Below are positions 54,302 to 62,237 of a DNA stretch of 64,000 nt, piece by piece. This DNA comes from Sphingomonas sp. (lineage in GTDB: Bacteria > Pseudomonadota > Alphaproteobacteria > Sphingomonadales > Sphingomonadaceae). The stretch covers positions 124,001-188,000 of the forward strand of contig JAFOMG010000011.1 in the NCBI GenBank assembly GCA_017418975.1, read 5' to 3'. Each line of letters opens with the position of its first letter. Within the stretch, counting starts at the first letter, position 1. Position numbers and translations under genes: made by a program. The notes below the pieces were generated by a model. It saw only the letters and a list, made by a program, of their open reading frames with translations, had not been told where the DNA came from and ran no database searches.

Positions 54302-55423
54302 CTAGTCGCGATGGGCGACGATCGCCTGCGCCACCTGCTGCATCAGCATCTGGCGCTCGCGCACCGGGCGGTGCGTGTCGCCGATCATGATCGCCAGCGC
54401 ATAGGATTTGCCGTCCGGCGCCGTGAGGATGCCGACATCGTTGAAGCCCGCAGTGCGCGCGCCCAGATCCTGGCCGGTGCCGGTCTTGTGGCCATAGGTC
54501 CAGCCCGGGGGCACCGCGCCGTGCACACGGGCGCGGCCGGTCTTGGCGCCGTCCATGGTCTGGAGCAGCCAGGCGGTGGCGGTCGGCGACAGCAGCTCGC
54601 CGCGCTTCAGCCGGGCGAGCGCCACCGAGATGCCGGCGGCGGCGGCGCCGTCGGGCGGATCCTTCACATAGGATTCGAACGCCGCGAGGCGCACGGCGGG
54701 GGAGAGGCGCGAGCGGGCGATCGCGAAGCTGTTGCCCATCGAATATTCGGGCTTCCACGCCAGGCCCGCGGTGCCGGCCTGGAGCAGCTTCTCGCCGGGG
54801 CCGAAGCGCACGCCGGTGATGCCCTTGCGCGCGAGGAAGCTGCGAACGGCGTCGGGCCCGCCGACCAGCCGCAGCAGCTTGTCGTTGCAGGTGTTGTCGC
54901 TCATCTGCATCGCGCGGCGGATGATCTCGCCGACGCTGGCGGTATAGCCGGCATCGCCCTTCACCAGCGCGGCGACCGGCTGGTGGAACAGCGTGAAATC
55001 GGCCCGGGTGATCGTGATCGGATCCTCGAGGCGGATCCTGCCCTGGTCGACCTGGTCGAGCACGGTCATCGCCACCCAGAGCTTGGACACGCTCTGCTGC
55101 GGCATCGGCCGCTCGCCGTTGGCGGCGACGATCCAGCCATCGTCGATGCTGGTCACCGCGACGCCGACAAGGCCCTCGAAACCGTTGGTGATGCCGCGGA
55201 TCGCCTGGTCGAGCGCGCGGGGCGCCGGCGCGGTCGGCTTCCATGCCGAGCTCTTCGCCTTGGCATCGCCCCAGGGAAAGGCCAGGCTCACGCCATAGGC
55301 GGCGGGCAGATAGGTGGCGAGCGACGGATCGCCGTGCACGGTGCAACCCACCAGCATCGCCGGGCCGAGGCCCGCGATGGTCACTGCACGCTGAAACGTC
55401 GAGAAGTCCTCGAACTTAAACAC
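54302..55423 (-). CDS. Class A beta-lactamase-like serine hydrolase, putative lipoprotein
   Basis: A 373-residue serine hydrolase of the penicillin-binding-protein/class A fold. Ser111-x-x-Lys114 (QSVSKLW), Ser175-Asp-Asn177 (MSDNTCN) and Lys313-Thr-Gly315 (GHKTGTG) form the three active-site motifs. Glu211 in GPGEKLLQ lies 36 residues after the SDN serine, exactly where Glu166 sits in class A enzymes, though Asn170 is Gln. About 34 extra residues separate it from KTG. The N-terminal MLVGC (Cys27) looks like a lipobox. The start is GTG at 55423, with a GTG at codon 14 as an alternative. Whether it hydrolyses beta-lactams is untested; it stands alone. Confidence 0.85.
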   Translation of the reverse strand: MFKFEDFSTFQRAVTIAGLGPAMLVGCTVHGDPSLATYLPAAYGVSLAFPWGDAKAKSSAWKPTAPAPRALDQAIRGITNGFEGLVGVAVTSIDDGWIVAANGERPMPQQSVSKLWVAMTVLDQVDQGRIRLEDPITITRADFTLFHQPVAALVKGDAGYTASVGEIIRRAMQMSDNTCNDKLLRLVGGPDAVRSFLARKGITGVRFGPGEKLLQAGTAGLAWKPEYSMGNSFAIARSRLSPAVRLAAFESYVKDPPDGAAAAGISVALARLKRGELLSPTATAWLLQTMDGAKTGRARVHGAVPPGWTYGHKTGTGQDLGARTAGFNDVGILTAPDGKSYALAIMIGDTHRPVRERQMLMQQVAQAIVAHRD

Positions 55424-55587
55424 TTAACACGACCCCTTGCCCGTCTCCGACCATGCGGCGGATGTGTTGCGCGGGAAAGTCCGCGCCATGCCGGGTTGCG
55501 ACGAATACCAGTCTTGTAGCGGTGAAGCGTGAACGCAGCGGAAACGCGCCGTGATTTTTCGGCGGAATGCGGGGAAAGTCCGGAGGT

Positions 55588-57045
55588 TCAGTTGCCGCTG
55601 GCGCGAAGCCATGCGTTGATCTCGGGCACGGCCGGATCGGGCGTGCAGCCGCCGGCGCGGCGCAGGACGCAGCCGGGCGCGTCGGTGAGGCCGGGCGCGG
55701 CGCAGGCCTCGAGCCGATATTGCTTCGGCAGTTCCCCGGCATGGGCGCGCGGCGCCACCACCACGTCGAAGGCGCCCGCATGGCGCGCGGCTTCCGCCGG
55801 CGTCCGCAGCACATAGATCGGCGTATCGCGGCGATAGAGCGCATAGGCGCCCGCGACGGTGTCGCGCGGCCGGTAGAGGGCGAGGCCGCAGGTGGCGGCG
55901 GGCCGGCCGGCGCGCTCGAGCGCGGCGGCGAGATCGGCCTCCAGCGACCAGTTGGGGCGGAAATGCCCCGCCGCCAGCGCCGCCGAGGCCGTGCCCCACA
56001 AGGCGAGCGTGCCCATGGTCGCCAGCGCCAGCCGGCGGCGGGGCACGCGGCGAAGCAGCTCGGCGCTGCCGATCGCGGCCAGGATCACCAGCAGCGCGGC
56101 GCTCGCCAGCACGAAGCGATATTCCTTGTGCCCGATCAGCGAATGGAAGCCGAGATGCGCCAGCGCCACCCAGAGCAGCACCGGATAGCGCTTCGCGCCG
56201 ATCCAGGCGAGCAGCAGGATCGGCGCCGTCGCGAGATACCAGTACCAGGCGATCAGCGAGAAATAGCCGGTGACGGGCATCTCGCCATAGGCGCCGGCGC
56301 GCCCGGCGATCAGGTTGATCCGCGCCGCCTCGATCATCCAGCGGAAGGGCATGGCGCCCATGGCGAGATTGGCGGCCGCGTCGATCGCCAGCGCCCCGCA
56401 GCCGCCCGCGATCATCGGCAGCCAGGCGCCGCGCCAGTCCCGCCGCGCGGTGAGGATCGCCAGCGTCAGCAGGGCGGGGGCATATTGGATGCGCGCGACG
56501 AAGCAGAGCCCCATCAGCAGCCCGGCGACCGCGAACTGGCGCGGCCCCGGCTTTCCACCCGGCTTTCCACCCGGCTTTCCGCGCGCGAGCAGCAGCCAGA
56601 TCGCGCCCATCAGCAACGCCAGCCCGATCGGTTCGGAAAGCGCGCGCGGGGCGAAATAGACGAGCTCGAACCAGGTCGCCGCGACGAACCCCACCACGAT
56701 CCCGTGCAGCCGCGACAGCCGGAGCCCCAGCGCCGCCGCGCTTCCCACGATTGCCAGCGACAGCGCCGCGAGCGCCAGCCGCGCCAGCAGCAGATGGAGC
56801 GTGGTATCGGGCGAAAGCGCGTGCCCCAGCGCCATCGGCCCCGCGAGCAGCTCGGGGATCAGCCAGCTGCGCAGGCCTTCGCGATAGTCCCAGGTCTGCA
56901 CCCAGGGGCCGGCGACCAGGTGCCAGGCGGGCTCCAGATACTGCCAGATCTCGTCGAACCAGCCGACCGTGAAGGGGATCGAAGCGGCGATGCGGAGCGC
57001 CGCCGCCAGGGCGATCGCGCCCCAGAAGATCCGCGCGCGGCTCAG
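55588..57045 (-). CDS. GT22-type mannosyltransferase-like membrane protein, CTG start
   Basis: A 485-residue multi-membrane protein resembling GT22/ALG9-type lipid-dependent mannosyltransferases: WFDEIWQYLEPAW (the DE-x-x-Q motif near the N-terminus), YFAPRALSEPIGL and HKEYRFVLASAALLVIL (typical HKEYRF). The start must lie before ARIFWGAIALAAALR. The only usable codon is the CTG at 57043-57045, overlapping the nadB stop as CTGA. The extended frame upstream runs through nadB and has no ATG, GTG or TTG between it and a clear family start; the first downstream ATG (GPMALG) would delete the catalytic motif. It is co-translated with nadB. A 12-bp tandem repeat encodes GKPG copies in a loop. Confidence 0.8.
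   Translation of the reverse strand: MSRARIFWGAIALAAALRIAASIPFTVGWFDEIWQYLEPAWHLVAGPWVQTWDYREGLRSWLIPELLAGPMALGHALSPDTTLHLLLARLALAALSLAIVGSAAALGLRLSRLHGIVVGFVAATWFELVYFAPRALSEPIGLALLMGAIWLLLARGKPGGKPGGKPGPRQFAVAGLLMGLCFVARIQYAPALLTLAILTARRDWRGAWLPMIAGGCGALAIDAAANLAMGAMPFRWMIEAARINLIAGRAGAYGEMPVTGYFSLIAWYWYLATAPILLLAWIGAKRYPVLLWVALAHLGFHSLIGHKEYRFVLASAALLVILAAIGSAELLRRVPRRRLALATMGTLALWGTASAALAAGHFRPNWSLEADLAAALERAGRPAATCGLALYRPRDTVAGAYALYRRDTPIYVLRTPAEAARHAGAFDVVVAPRAHAGELPKQYRLEACAAPGLTDAPGCVLRRAGGCTPDPAVPEINAWLRASGN
56547..56580. repeat. 12-bp tandem repeat inside the GT22-like gene
   Basis: CCGGCTTTCCAC occurs at 56547-56558 and 56559-56570, and ten of its twelve bases again at 56571-56580. 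It is in frame with the gene on the minus strand and encodes GKPG repeats between membrane segments, so copy-number changes would keep the frame. Confidence 0.85.
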
Positions 57046-58646
57046 GGCACCAGCACCGTGTCGACCGCCGCCGGCAGCATCTCGGGATAGTCGAGCGTGT
57101 AGTGGAGGCCGCGGCTCTCCTTGCGGTGCAGCGCGGAGCGGACGATCAGGTCGGCGCTCTCGAGCAGGTTCCTGAGCTCGATCAGGTCGGGCGTCACGCG
57201 GAAATGGCCGTAATAGTCCGCCACTTCGTCGCGCAGCATCTTGATCCGGTGCGCCGCGCGCTCGAGCCGCTTGGTGGTGCGCACGATGCCGACATAGTTC
57301 CACATGAAGCGGCGGATCTCGGTCCAGTTCTGCTTGATCACCACTTCCTCGTCGGAATCGGTGACCCGGCTCTCGTCCCAGGGGCGGATGGCGGGGGGCG
57401 GGGCAAGGTCGCCCCAATGCGCGGTGATGTGGCTGGCCACCGCCTCGCCGAACACGAAGCATTCCAGCAGCGAGTTGGACGCCAGGCGATTGGCGCCGTG
57501 CAGCCCCGACTGGCTGACCTCGCCCGCCGCATAGAGATTGGGCAGGTCGGTGCGCCCGTCGCGATCGATCACCACGCCGCCACAGGTGTAATGCTGGGCG
57601 GGGACGACGGGGATCGGCTCCCGCGTCATGTCGATGTCCAGGTCGAGCAGCCGGGCATGGATGGTCGGGAAGTGCTGCTTCACGAACTCGGGGCCCATGT
57701 GACTGATGTCGAGATGGACATAATCCAGGCCGAGCCGCTTGATCTCATGGTCGATCGCCCGCGCCACGATGTCGCGCGGGGCCAGCTCGGCGCGGGGATC
57801 GAGATCGGGCATGAAGCGGCGGCCCGCCTCGTCGCCCGCATCCGGCGGCAGGAGCAGCCGCCCGCCCTCGCCGCGCACCGCCTCGGTGATCAGGAAGTTC
57901 TTGACCTCGAGATTGTAGAGGCAGGTCGGGTGGAACTGCATCATCTCCATGTTCGAGATGCGGCAGCCCGCGCGCCAGGCCATGGCGATGCCGTCGCCGG
58001 TGGCGCCGCGCGGCGCGGTGGAGAAGAGATAGGTGCGGCCCGCGCCGCCGGTCGCCAGCACGGTGGCGCGCGCGGTGAACAGCTCCACCCGGTTGGTCCG
58101 CCGGTTGAAGGCATAGACGCCCCAGACATTGCCGGCCCCCGAATAGCGTTCCTCGTGCCGGCTGGTGGCGAGGTCGATCACCACCATGTCGGGCACCAGG
58201 GTGATGTTGGGATTGGCCTGCGCCGCCTTGAGCAGCGCGGTCTGCACCGCCAGCCCGGTCGCGTCGTCGACATGGACGATGCGGCGATGGCTGTGCCCGC
58301 CCTCGCGCGTGAGGTGCAATGCGCCGCCCTCGGTGTTGAACGGCACGCCGATCTCCGCCAGCCGCGCGATCGCGGCGGGGGCGTTCTCGACCACCATCTC
58401 CACGGTCGCGCGGTCGTTGAGCCCGGCGCCGGCGATCATCGTGTCCTCGATATGGCTCTCGAACGTGTCGCCCGGCTCCAGCACCGCGGCGATGCCGCCC
58501 TGCGCCCAGGCGGTCGATCCTTCGGCGAAGCCGCCCTTGGCGAGCACGGTCACCTTGAAGCGCTGGGCAAGGTTGAGCGCCGCGGTGAGCCCCGCCGCGC
58601 CCGATCCGATGACGAGGATGTCGCTGCTATGGGGATCGTGCGCCAT
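57042..58646 (-). CDS. nadB: L-aspartate oxidase
   Basis: FAD enzyme of de novo NAD synthesis, oxidising aspartate to iminoaspartate for quinolinate synthase. The 534-residue protein has ILVIGSGAAGLTAALNLAQ, STAWAQGGIAAVLEPGD, HSHRRIVHVDDATG, MMQFHPTCLYN, GEVSQSGLHGANRLASNSLLE (substrate and FAD site), and a C-terminal helical domain ending RGLHYTLDYPEMLP. Succinate dehydrogenase flavoprotein is excluded by the HGANRLASNSLLE context and length. nadA and nadC are not in the window. It overlaps the GT22-like gene. Confidence 0.96.
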   Translation of the reverse strand: MAHDPHSSDILVIGSGAAGLTAALNLAQRFKVTVLAKGGFAEGSTAWAQGGIAAVLEPGDTFESHIEDTMIAGAGLNDRATVEMVVENAPAAIARLAEIGVPFNTEGGALHLTREGGHSHRRIVHVDDATGLAVQTALLKAAQANPNITLVPDMVVIDLATSRHEERYSGAGNVWGVYAFNRRTNRVELFTARATVLATGGAGRTYLFSTAPRGATGDGIAMAWRAGCRISNMEMMQFHPTCLYNLEVKNFLITEAVRGEGGRLLLPPDAGDEAGRRFMPDLDPRAELAPRDIVARAIDHEIKRLGLDYVHLDISHMGPEFVKQHFPTIHARLLDLDIDMTREPIPVVPAQHYTCGGVVIDRDGRTDLPNLYAAGEVSQSGLHGANRLASNSLLECFVFGEAVASHITAHWGDLAPPPAIRPWDESRVTDSDEEVVIKQNWTEIRRFMWNYVGIVRTTKRLERAAHRIKMLRDEVADYYGHFRVTPDLIELRNLLESADLIVRSALHRKESRGLHYTLDYPEMLPAAVDTVLVP

Positions 58647-58724
58647 GTCTTCGCTGGATGTCTCTTCCGCTGGTTCCTGCCCGGACTAGGCGCTAGGCAG
58701 GGGTGCTGGCAACGGGAGAGAGAT

Positions 58725-59633
58725 ATGCGCCGCCAAAGCCTGGGTTTCGCGCTGGCCGCGCTGGCGGCGCTCTGGGCCGCGCCCGCCGTCGCCGCCGGCT
58801 GCACCCTGGGTGCGCCGGGCGAGACGGTGCGCGTCGCGGTGGGCGGCACGGGGCGTTCGGCGATGCTGCACCTGCCCGCCGGCTTCGCGCGCGCCCGCCC
58901 GGCGCCGCTCGTCCTGCTGCTCCATGGCAGCGGCGGCAGCGGCAAGGGCATATTCGAGAATTCGAAGCTCGCCGCCGCCGCCGATCGCCACGGCTTCATC
59001 GTCGCCGCGCCCGATGCCGGCATCCCGGTGCAGCAGGGTTTCGTGTGGAACATCCCGGGCGTCCCCACCGTCACCGGCAAGATCCCCGGCCCGGGGGATG
59101 CCGACGACGTCGCCTTCCTGACGGGCATGATCGACTGGCTGGCGGCCAATCGCTGCGCCGACCGGACGCGCGTCTACGCCACCGGGCTTTCCGGCGGCGG
59201 GCGGATGAGCAGCTGGCTCGGCTGCGTCGCCGCCGAGCGTTTCGCCGCGATCGCGCCGGTGGTCGGCCTGCGCGCCGGCAACCCGCTGGCGGGCAATCCG
59301 CGCGTGCCGGATCCCGCCACCTGCACGCCGTCGCGCGCCGTTCCGGTGATCGCCTTCGCCGGAGACGCGGACAGGACCAACCCGATCCAGGGCGGCGGCG
59401 CGGGCTATTGGCAATATACGATGGCGATGGCGCTCGCCCGCTGGTCGGACCTGGATGGCTGCCGTGCCGGCCCGGCGCAACGCGAACTGGGCGCGGCGCT
59501 ATATGAGGTGCGCTATTCCGATTGCCGCGCCGGCGCCGAGGTGCTCGGCCGGATCACCCGCGGCGCCGGCCATGTCTGGGCCGCCGACAACGATGCGATG
59601 TGGGCCTTCTTCGCGCGGCACCGGCGGCGCTGA
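58725..59633 (+). CDS. PHB-depolymerase/feruloyl-esterase-like secreted esterase
   Basis: A 302-residue alpha/beta hydrolase with a signal peptide (MRRQSLGFALAALAALWAAPAVAA) and a mature part of the poly(3-hydroxybutyrate) depolymerase/LpqC type: PLVLLLHGSGGSGKGIFENSK, YATGLSGGGRMSSWLGC (nucleophile Ser in G-x-S-x-G), IAFAGDADRTNP (Asp) and GAGHVWAADN (His). The triad is complete. Secretion to the periplasm or outside is likely; the ester substrate is unknown. The start is the ATG at 58725 after GGGAGAGAGAT. Convergent with the ABC ATPase. Confidence 0.88.
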   Translation: MRRQSLGFALAALAALWAAPAVAAGCTLGAPGETVRVAVGGTGRSAMLHLPAGFARARPAPLVLLLHGSGGSGKGIFENSKLAAAADRHGFIVAAPDAGIPVQQGFVWNIPGVPTVTGKIPGPGDADDVAFLTGMIDWLAANRCADRTRVYATGLSGGGRMSSWLGCVAAERFAAIAPVVGLRAGNPLAGNPRVPDPATCTPSRAVPVIAFAGDADRTNPIQGGGAGYWQYTMAMALARWSDLDGCRAGPAQRELGAALYEVRYSDCRAGAEVLGRITRGAGHVWAADNDAMWAFFARHRRR

Positions 59634-59645
59634 GCCGGCCCCGGC

Positions 59646-60569
59646 CTAGCTATTGGCCGCCCGGGTGAGGTTGAGGAACACGTCCTCCAGATCCGCCTCG
59701 CGGGTCGAGACGTCGACGATGCCGAGGCCGGCGCCCTGCACCGCGCCCAGCACCTCGCCGGCATTCGCCTGGTCCTTGCGATAGGTGATGACCAGCGTCC
59801 GCGCGCCCTTCATCTCCACCTTCTGGAAACAGGCATTGGCCGGCGGCGCCGCCACGTCGCGGTCGACCGTCACTTCGACCACCTTCTCCTGCGCCATCCC
59901 CACCAGCTCGCGCGTCGGCTTGTTGGCGATCAGCTTGCCATGGTTGATGATCGCGATCCGGTCGCACAATTGCTCGGCTTCCTCGAGATAATGGGTGGTC
60001 AGCACCACCGTTACCCCGCGCTGGTTGAGCTGGCGGACATAGGCCCAGAGCTGCTGGCGAAGCTCGACGTCCACGCCCGCGGTCGGCTCGTCGAGCACGA
60101 GCACCGGCGGCGAATGCACCATTGCCTTGGCCACCATCAGCCGGCGCTTCATGCCGCCCGAAAGCGTGCGCGAATAGGCATCGGCCTTGTCCTCCAGATG
60201 GACCGCGCGCAGCAGCTCCATCGCGTCGAACCGGTCCCGGGCCACGCCGTAGAGCCCGGCCTGGATCTCCAGCGTCTCCTTGGGCGTGAAGAAGGGATCG
60301 AAGATGATCTCCTGGTTGACGATGCCGATGCTCGCCTTGGCGTTGCGCGGATGCGCATCGATGTCGAAGCCCCAGATCGAGACCGCGCCGCCGGTCTTGT
60401 TGACCAGCCCGGCCAGGATGTTGATCAGCGTCGACTTGCCGGCGCCGTTCGGGCCGAGCAGCCCGAATATCTGCCCGCGCGGCACGTCGAAGGTCACCCC
60501 GTCGAGCGCGCGCTTGCCGCCCTGATAGGTCTTGGAGAGATCCTGGATCGCGATCGCAGCCTGAGTCAT
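59646..60569 (-). CDS. ABC transporter ATP-binding protein (ABC-2 type)
   Basis: A 307-residue ATPase with Walker A LLGPNGAGKSTLIN, Q-loop IGIVNQEIIFDP, signature LSGGMKRRLMVAKAM, Walker B PVLVLDEPTAGVD and H-loop LTTHYLEEAEQL, plus a C-terminal ~75-residue regulatory tail. This matches exporter subfamilies paired with ABC-2 permeases. No permease gene adjoins it in the window, so the partner must be elsewhere. It is flanked by an esterase (convergent) and a histidine kinase (same strand, 57 nt upstream). Confidence 0.92.
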   Translation of the reverse strand: MTQAAIAIQDLSKTYQGGKRALDGVTFDVPRGQIFGLLGPNGAGKSTLINILAGLVNKTGGAVSIWGFDIDAHPRNAKASIGIVNQEIIFDPFFTPKETLEIQAGLYGVARDRFDAMELLRAVHLEDKADAYSRTLSGGMKRRLMVAKAMVHSPPVLVLDEPTAGVDVELRQQLWAYVRQLNQRGVTVVLTTHYLEEAEQLCDRIAIINHGKLIANKPTRELVGMAQEKVVEVTVDRDVAAPPANACFQKVEMKGARTLVITYRKDQANAGEVLGAVQGAGLGIVDVSTREADLEDVFLNLTRAANS

Positions 60570-60626
60570 GCCCCGCGCATATCGCGTTGCGGCGGCGCGG
60601 CAAAGGCCCGGCGGCGGCGTGGAGCG

Positions 60627-61721
60627 TCAGGCGGCGTCGCGCAGCCTGTCGGCAGGGGGGATCGGCAGCCGGATCGTCGCGCGATAGCCCTGGTCGATTG
60701 GCTCGCTTTCGAGCGACGCGGCGTCGGCATAGACCATCTGGAGCCGCGTGCGCGTGTTGGCCAGGCCGATGCCATGGCCGGCGCGCTCGCCCTGGGGGGC
60801 GTCCGGTCCCTCCCAGCGATTCTCCACCGTCAGCACGAGCATGTCATCCTCGCGATGGGCGCGTATCGCGATCTCGCTCCTGCCCGAGACGGCCTCCACG
60901 CCATGCTTGATCGCATTCTCGACCAGGGGCTGGAGCAGGAAGCTGGGCACGGATACGGCACCGAGCCCGGCGGCCACGTCCATCCTGATCTCCAGCCGCT
61001 CGCCGAAGCGCGCGCCTTCGATCTCGAGATAGCGATCCACCGTTTCCAGCTCCTCGGCGAGCGGCAGGCTCTGCGTCTCGATGTCCATCGATGCCTGGAG
61101 GAAATTGGCTAGCCCCTCCGCCATCTGGTTCGCCTCGGCGGTGCGCCCGGTCACGATCAGGCTGGAGACGACGTTGAGCGAATTGCACAGGAAATGCGGA
61201 TTGAGCTGCAGGCGCAGCATGGTGAGCTCGGCCTCCAGCCACGCCACCTTGGCCTCGGCCAGCTCGCGCTCGCGCAGGCGGATCTTTCGCATCGTGCCGG
61301 TGATGACGAACAGCGAGAGATTGCATGCGTCGATCAACAGGTAGATCACGGTGACGAGGAGCAGCGCCTGGCCCGAATGGTCGGGAATGCGCGTCGCCAT
61401 GAACTCATGGGTCGCGAACTGGCCGGCATAGTCCAGGACCATCTGGAGGATCGCAGTGCCAAGCAGCACGGCGAGTCCGGCCGGGATGACGAGCCGCAAT
61501 CGCTTGCCGACCGCCCAGCGCAGCACGGCATAGGGCAACGCGGCCAGCAGGAGCGCCGCGCCCGTTCCCCAGGCGAGGGTGATCCATTCGCCCGCGCCCA
61601 CGATCTGCCCCGAGACGAACGAGCCGGGTATGATCACCGACATCGTCGCGCCCCACAGCACCGCGGTCAGCTGCGCGGCCTGTTTCGGGGTGGGCGGCAC
61701 GATATCGAACCGGTTCGTCAT
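60627..61721 (-). CDS. LytS/YehU-type sensor histidine kinase
   Basis: A 364-residue membrane kinase with about four membrane segments (about 20-140), a short coiled coil, and the His_kinase domain LQLNPHFLCNSLNVVSSL with the phosphorylated His, then an ATP-binding N box (LLQPLVENAIKHGVE) and G box (GHGIGLANTRTRLQMVY). Such kinases usually pair with LytTR response regulators; none is adjacent. It is a paralogue of the kinase at 62238-63311. The start is the ATG at 61719-61721, divergent from the zinc-finger gene. Confidence 0.9.
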   Translation of the reverse strand: MTNRFDIVPPTPKQAAQLTAVLWGATMSVIIPGSFVSGQIVGAGEWITLAWGTGAALLLAALPYAVLRWAVGKRLRLVIPAGLAVLLGTAILQMVLDYAGQFATHEFMATRIPDHSGQALLLVTVIYLLIDACNLSLFVITGTMRKIRLRERELAEAKVAWLEAELTMLRLQLNPHFLCNSLNVVSSLIVTGRTAEANQMAEGLANFLQASMDIETQSLPLAEELETVDRYLEIEGARFGERLEIRMDVAAGLGAVSVPSFLLQPLVENAIKHGVEAVSGRSEIAIRAHREDDMLVLTVENRWEGPDAPQGERAGHGIGLANTRTRLQMVYADAASLESEPIDQGYRATIRLPIPPADRLRDAA

Positions 61722-61816
61722 GGCGTGACAGGATAGTAACGCACGGTGCCGATAGGCAAGCGTCGCCGAATCCGCGCATCGTTGCGGGACGCGAGCGCGC
61801 TTGCTATCGGCGACTC

Positions 61817-62050
61817 ATGACCGCGCCCCTGCCCGAGACCATCCGCACCGCTTCCGCCCGCGTCGCCTGTGACGGCACCGGCCCCGGCCTGCCCGCTGCC
61901 CTTGGCCATCCGCGGGTGTTCCTGCAGATCGACGAGCATGGCTATGTCGATTGCGGCTATTGCGATCGCCGCTTCGTGCTGATCGGCGGCCCGGCCGACG
62001 GCGCCGACCAGGGCCGCCTGCCGGATCATCCGGCCGGCGCGAGCATCTAG
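61817..62050 (+). CDS. CHCC zinc-finger domain protein
   Basis: A 77-residue protein with the C-H-C-C pattern of zf-CHCC (related to the NDUFS6 subunit of complex I): RVACDGTGPGLPAALGHPRVFLQI (Cys and His) and YVDCGYCDRRFVL (two Cys). Family members are small zinc proteins linked to respiratory complex I or of unknown role. It is located between two divergent histidine-kinase genes, which is probably chance. The start is the ATG at 61817. Confidence 0.9.
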   Translation: MTAPLPETIRTASARVACDGTGPGLPAALGHPRVFLQIDEHGYVDCGYCDRRFVLIGGPADGADQGRLPDHPAGASI

Positions 62051-62237
62051 GGCGGATCGCGCTTCGATCCGGGGCCGCGCCGCCATCGGCGGACCCCGCC
62101 CTGTCCGGCGAAACCGGGAAGATGGGCGCGCCGGGATCCGCCGCGTGCACGACCTTTGCGATCTTCCGCGCGCCGGCCCGGCCCGCGATATAGGGAATCC
62201 GGCGGAGGCGCGGCCCAGGCTCGCGTCGGCGCCGGGC

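Noticed and set aside
51365..55519. 1384-codon open frame opposite polA and the beta-lactamase-like gene
   Set aside because: Same artefact; it crosses two well-defined minus-strand genes and shows no recognisable domain.
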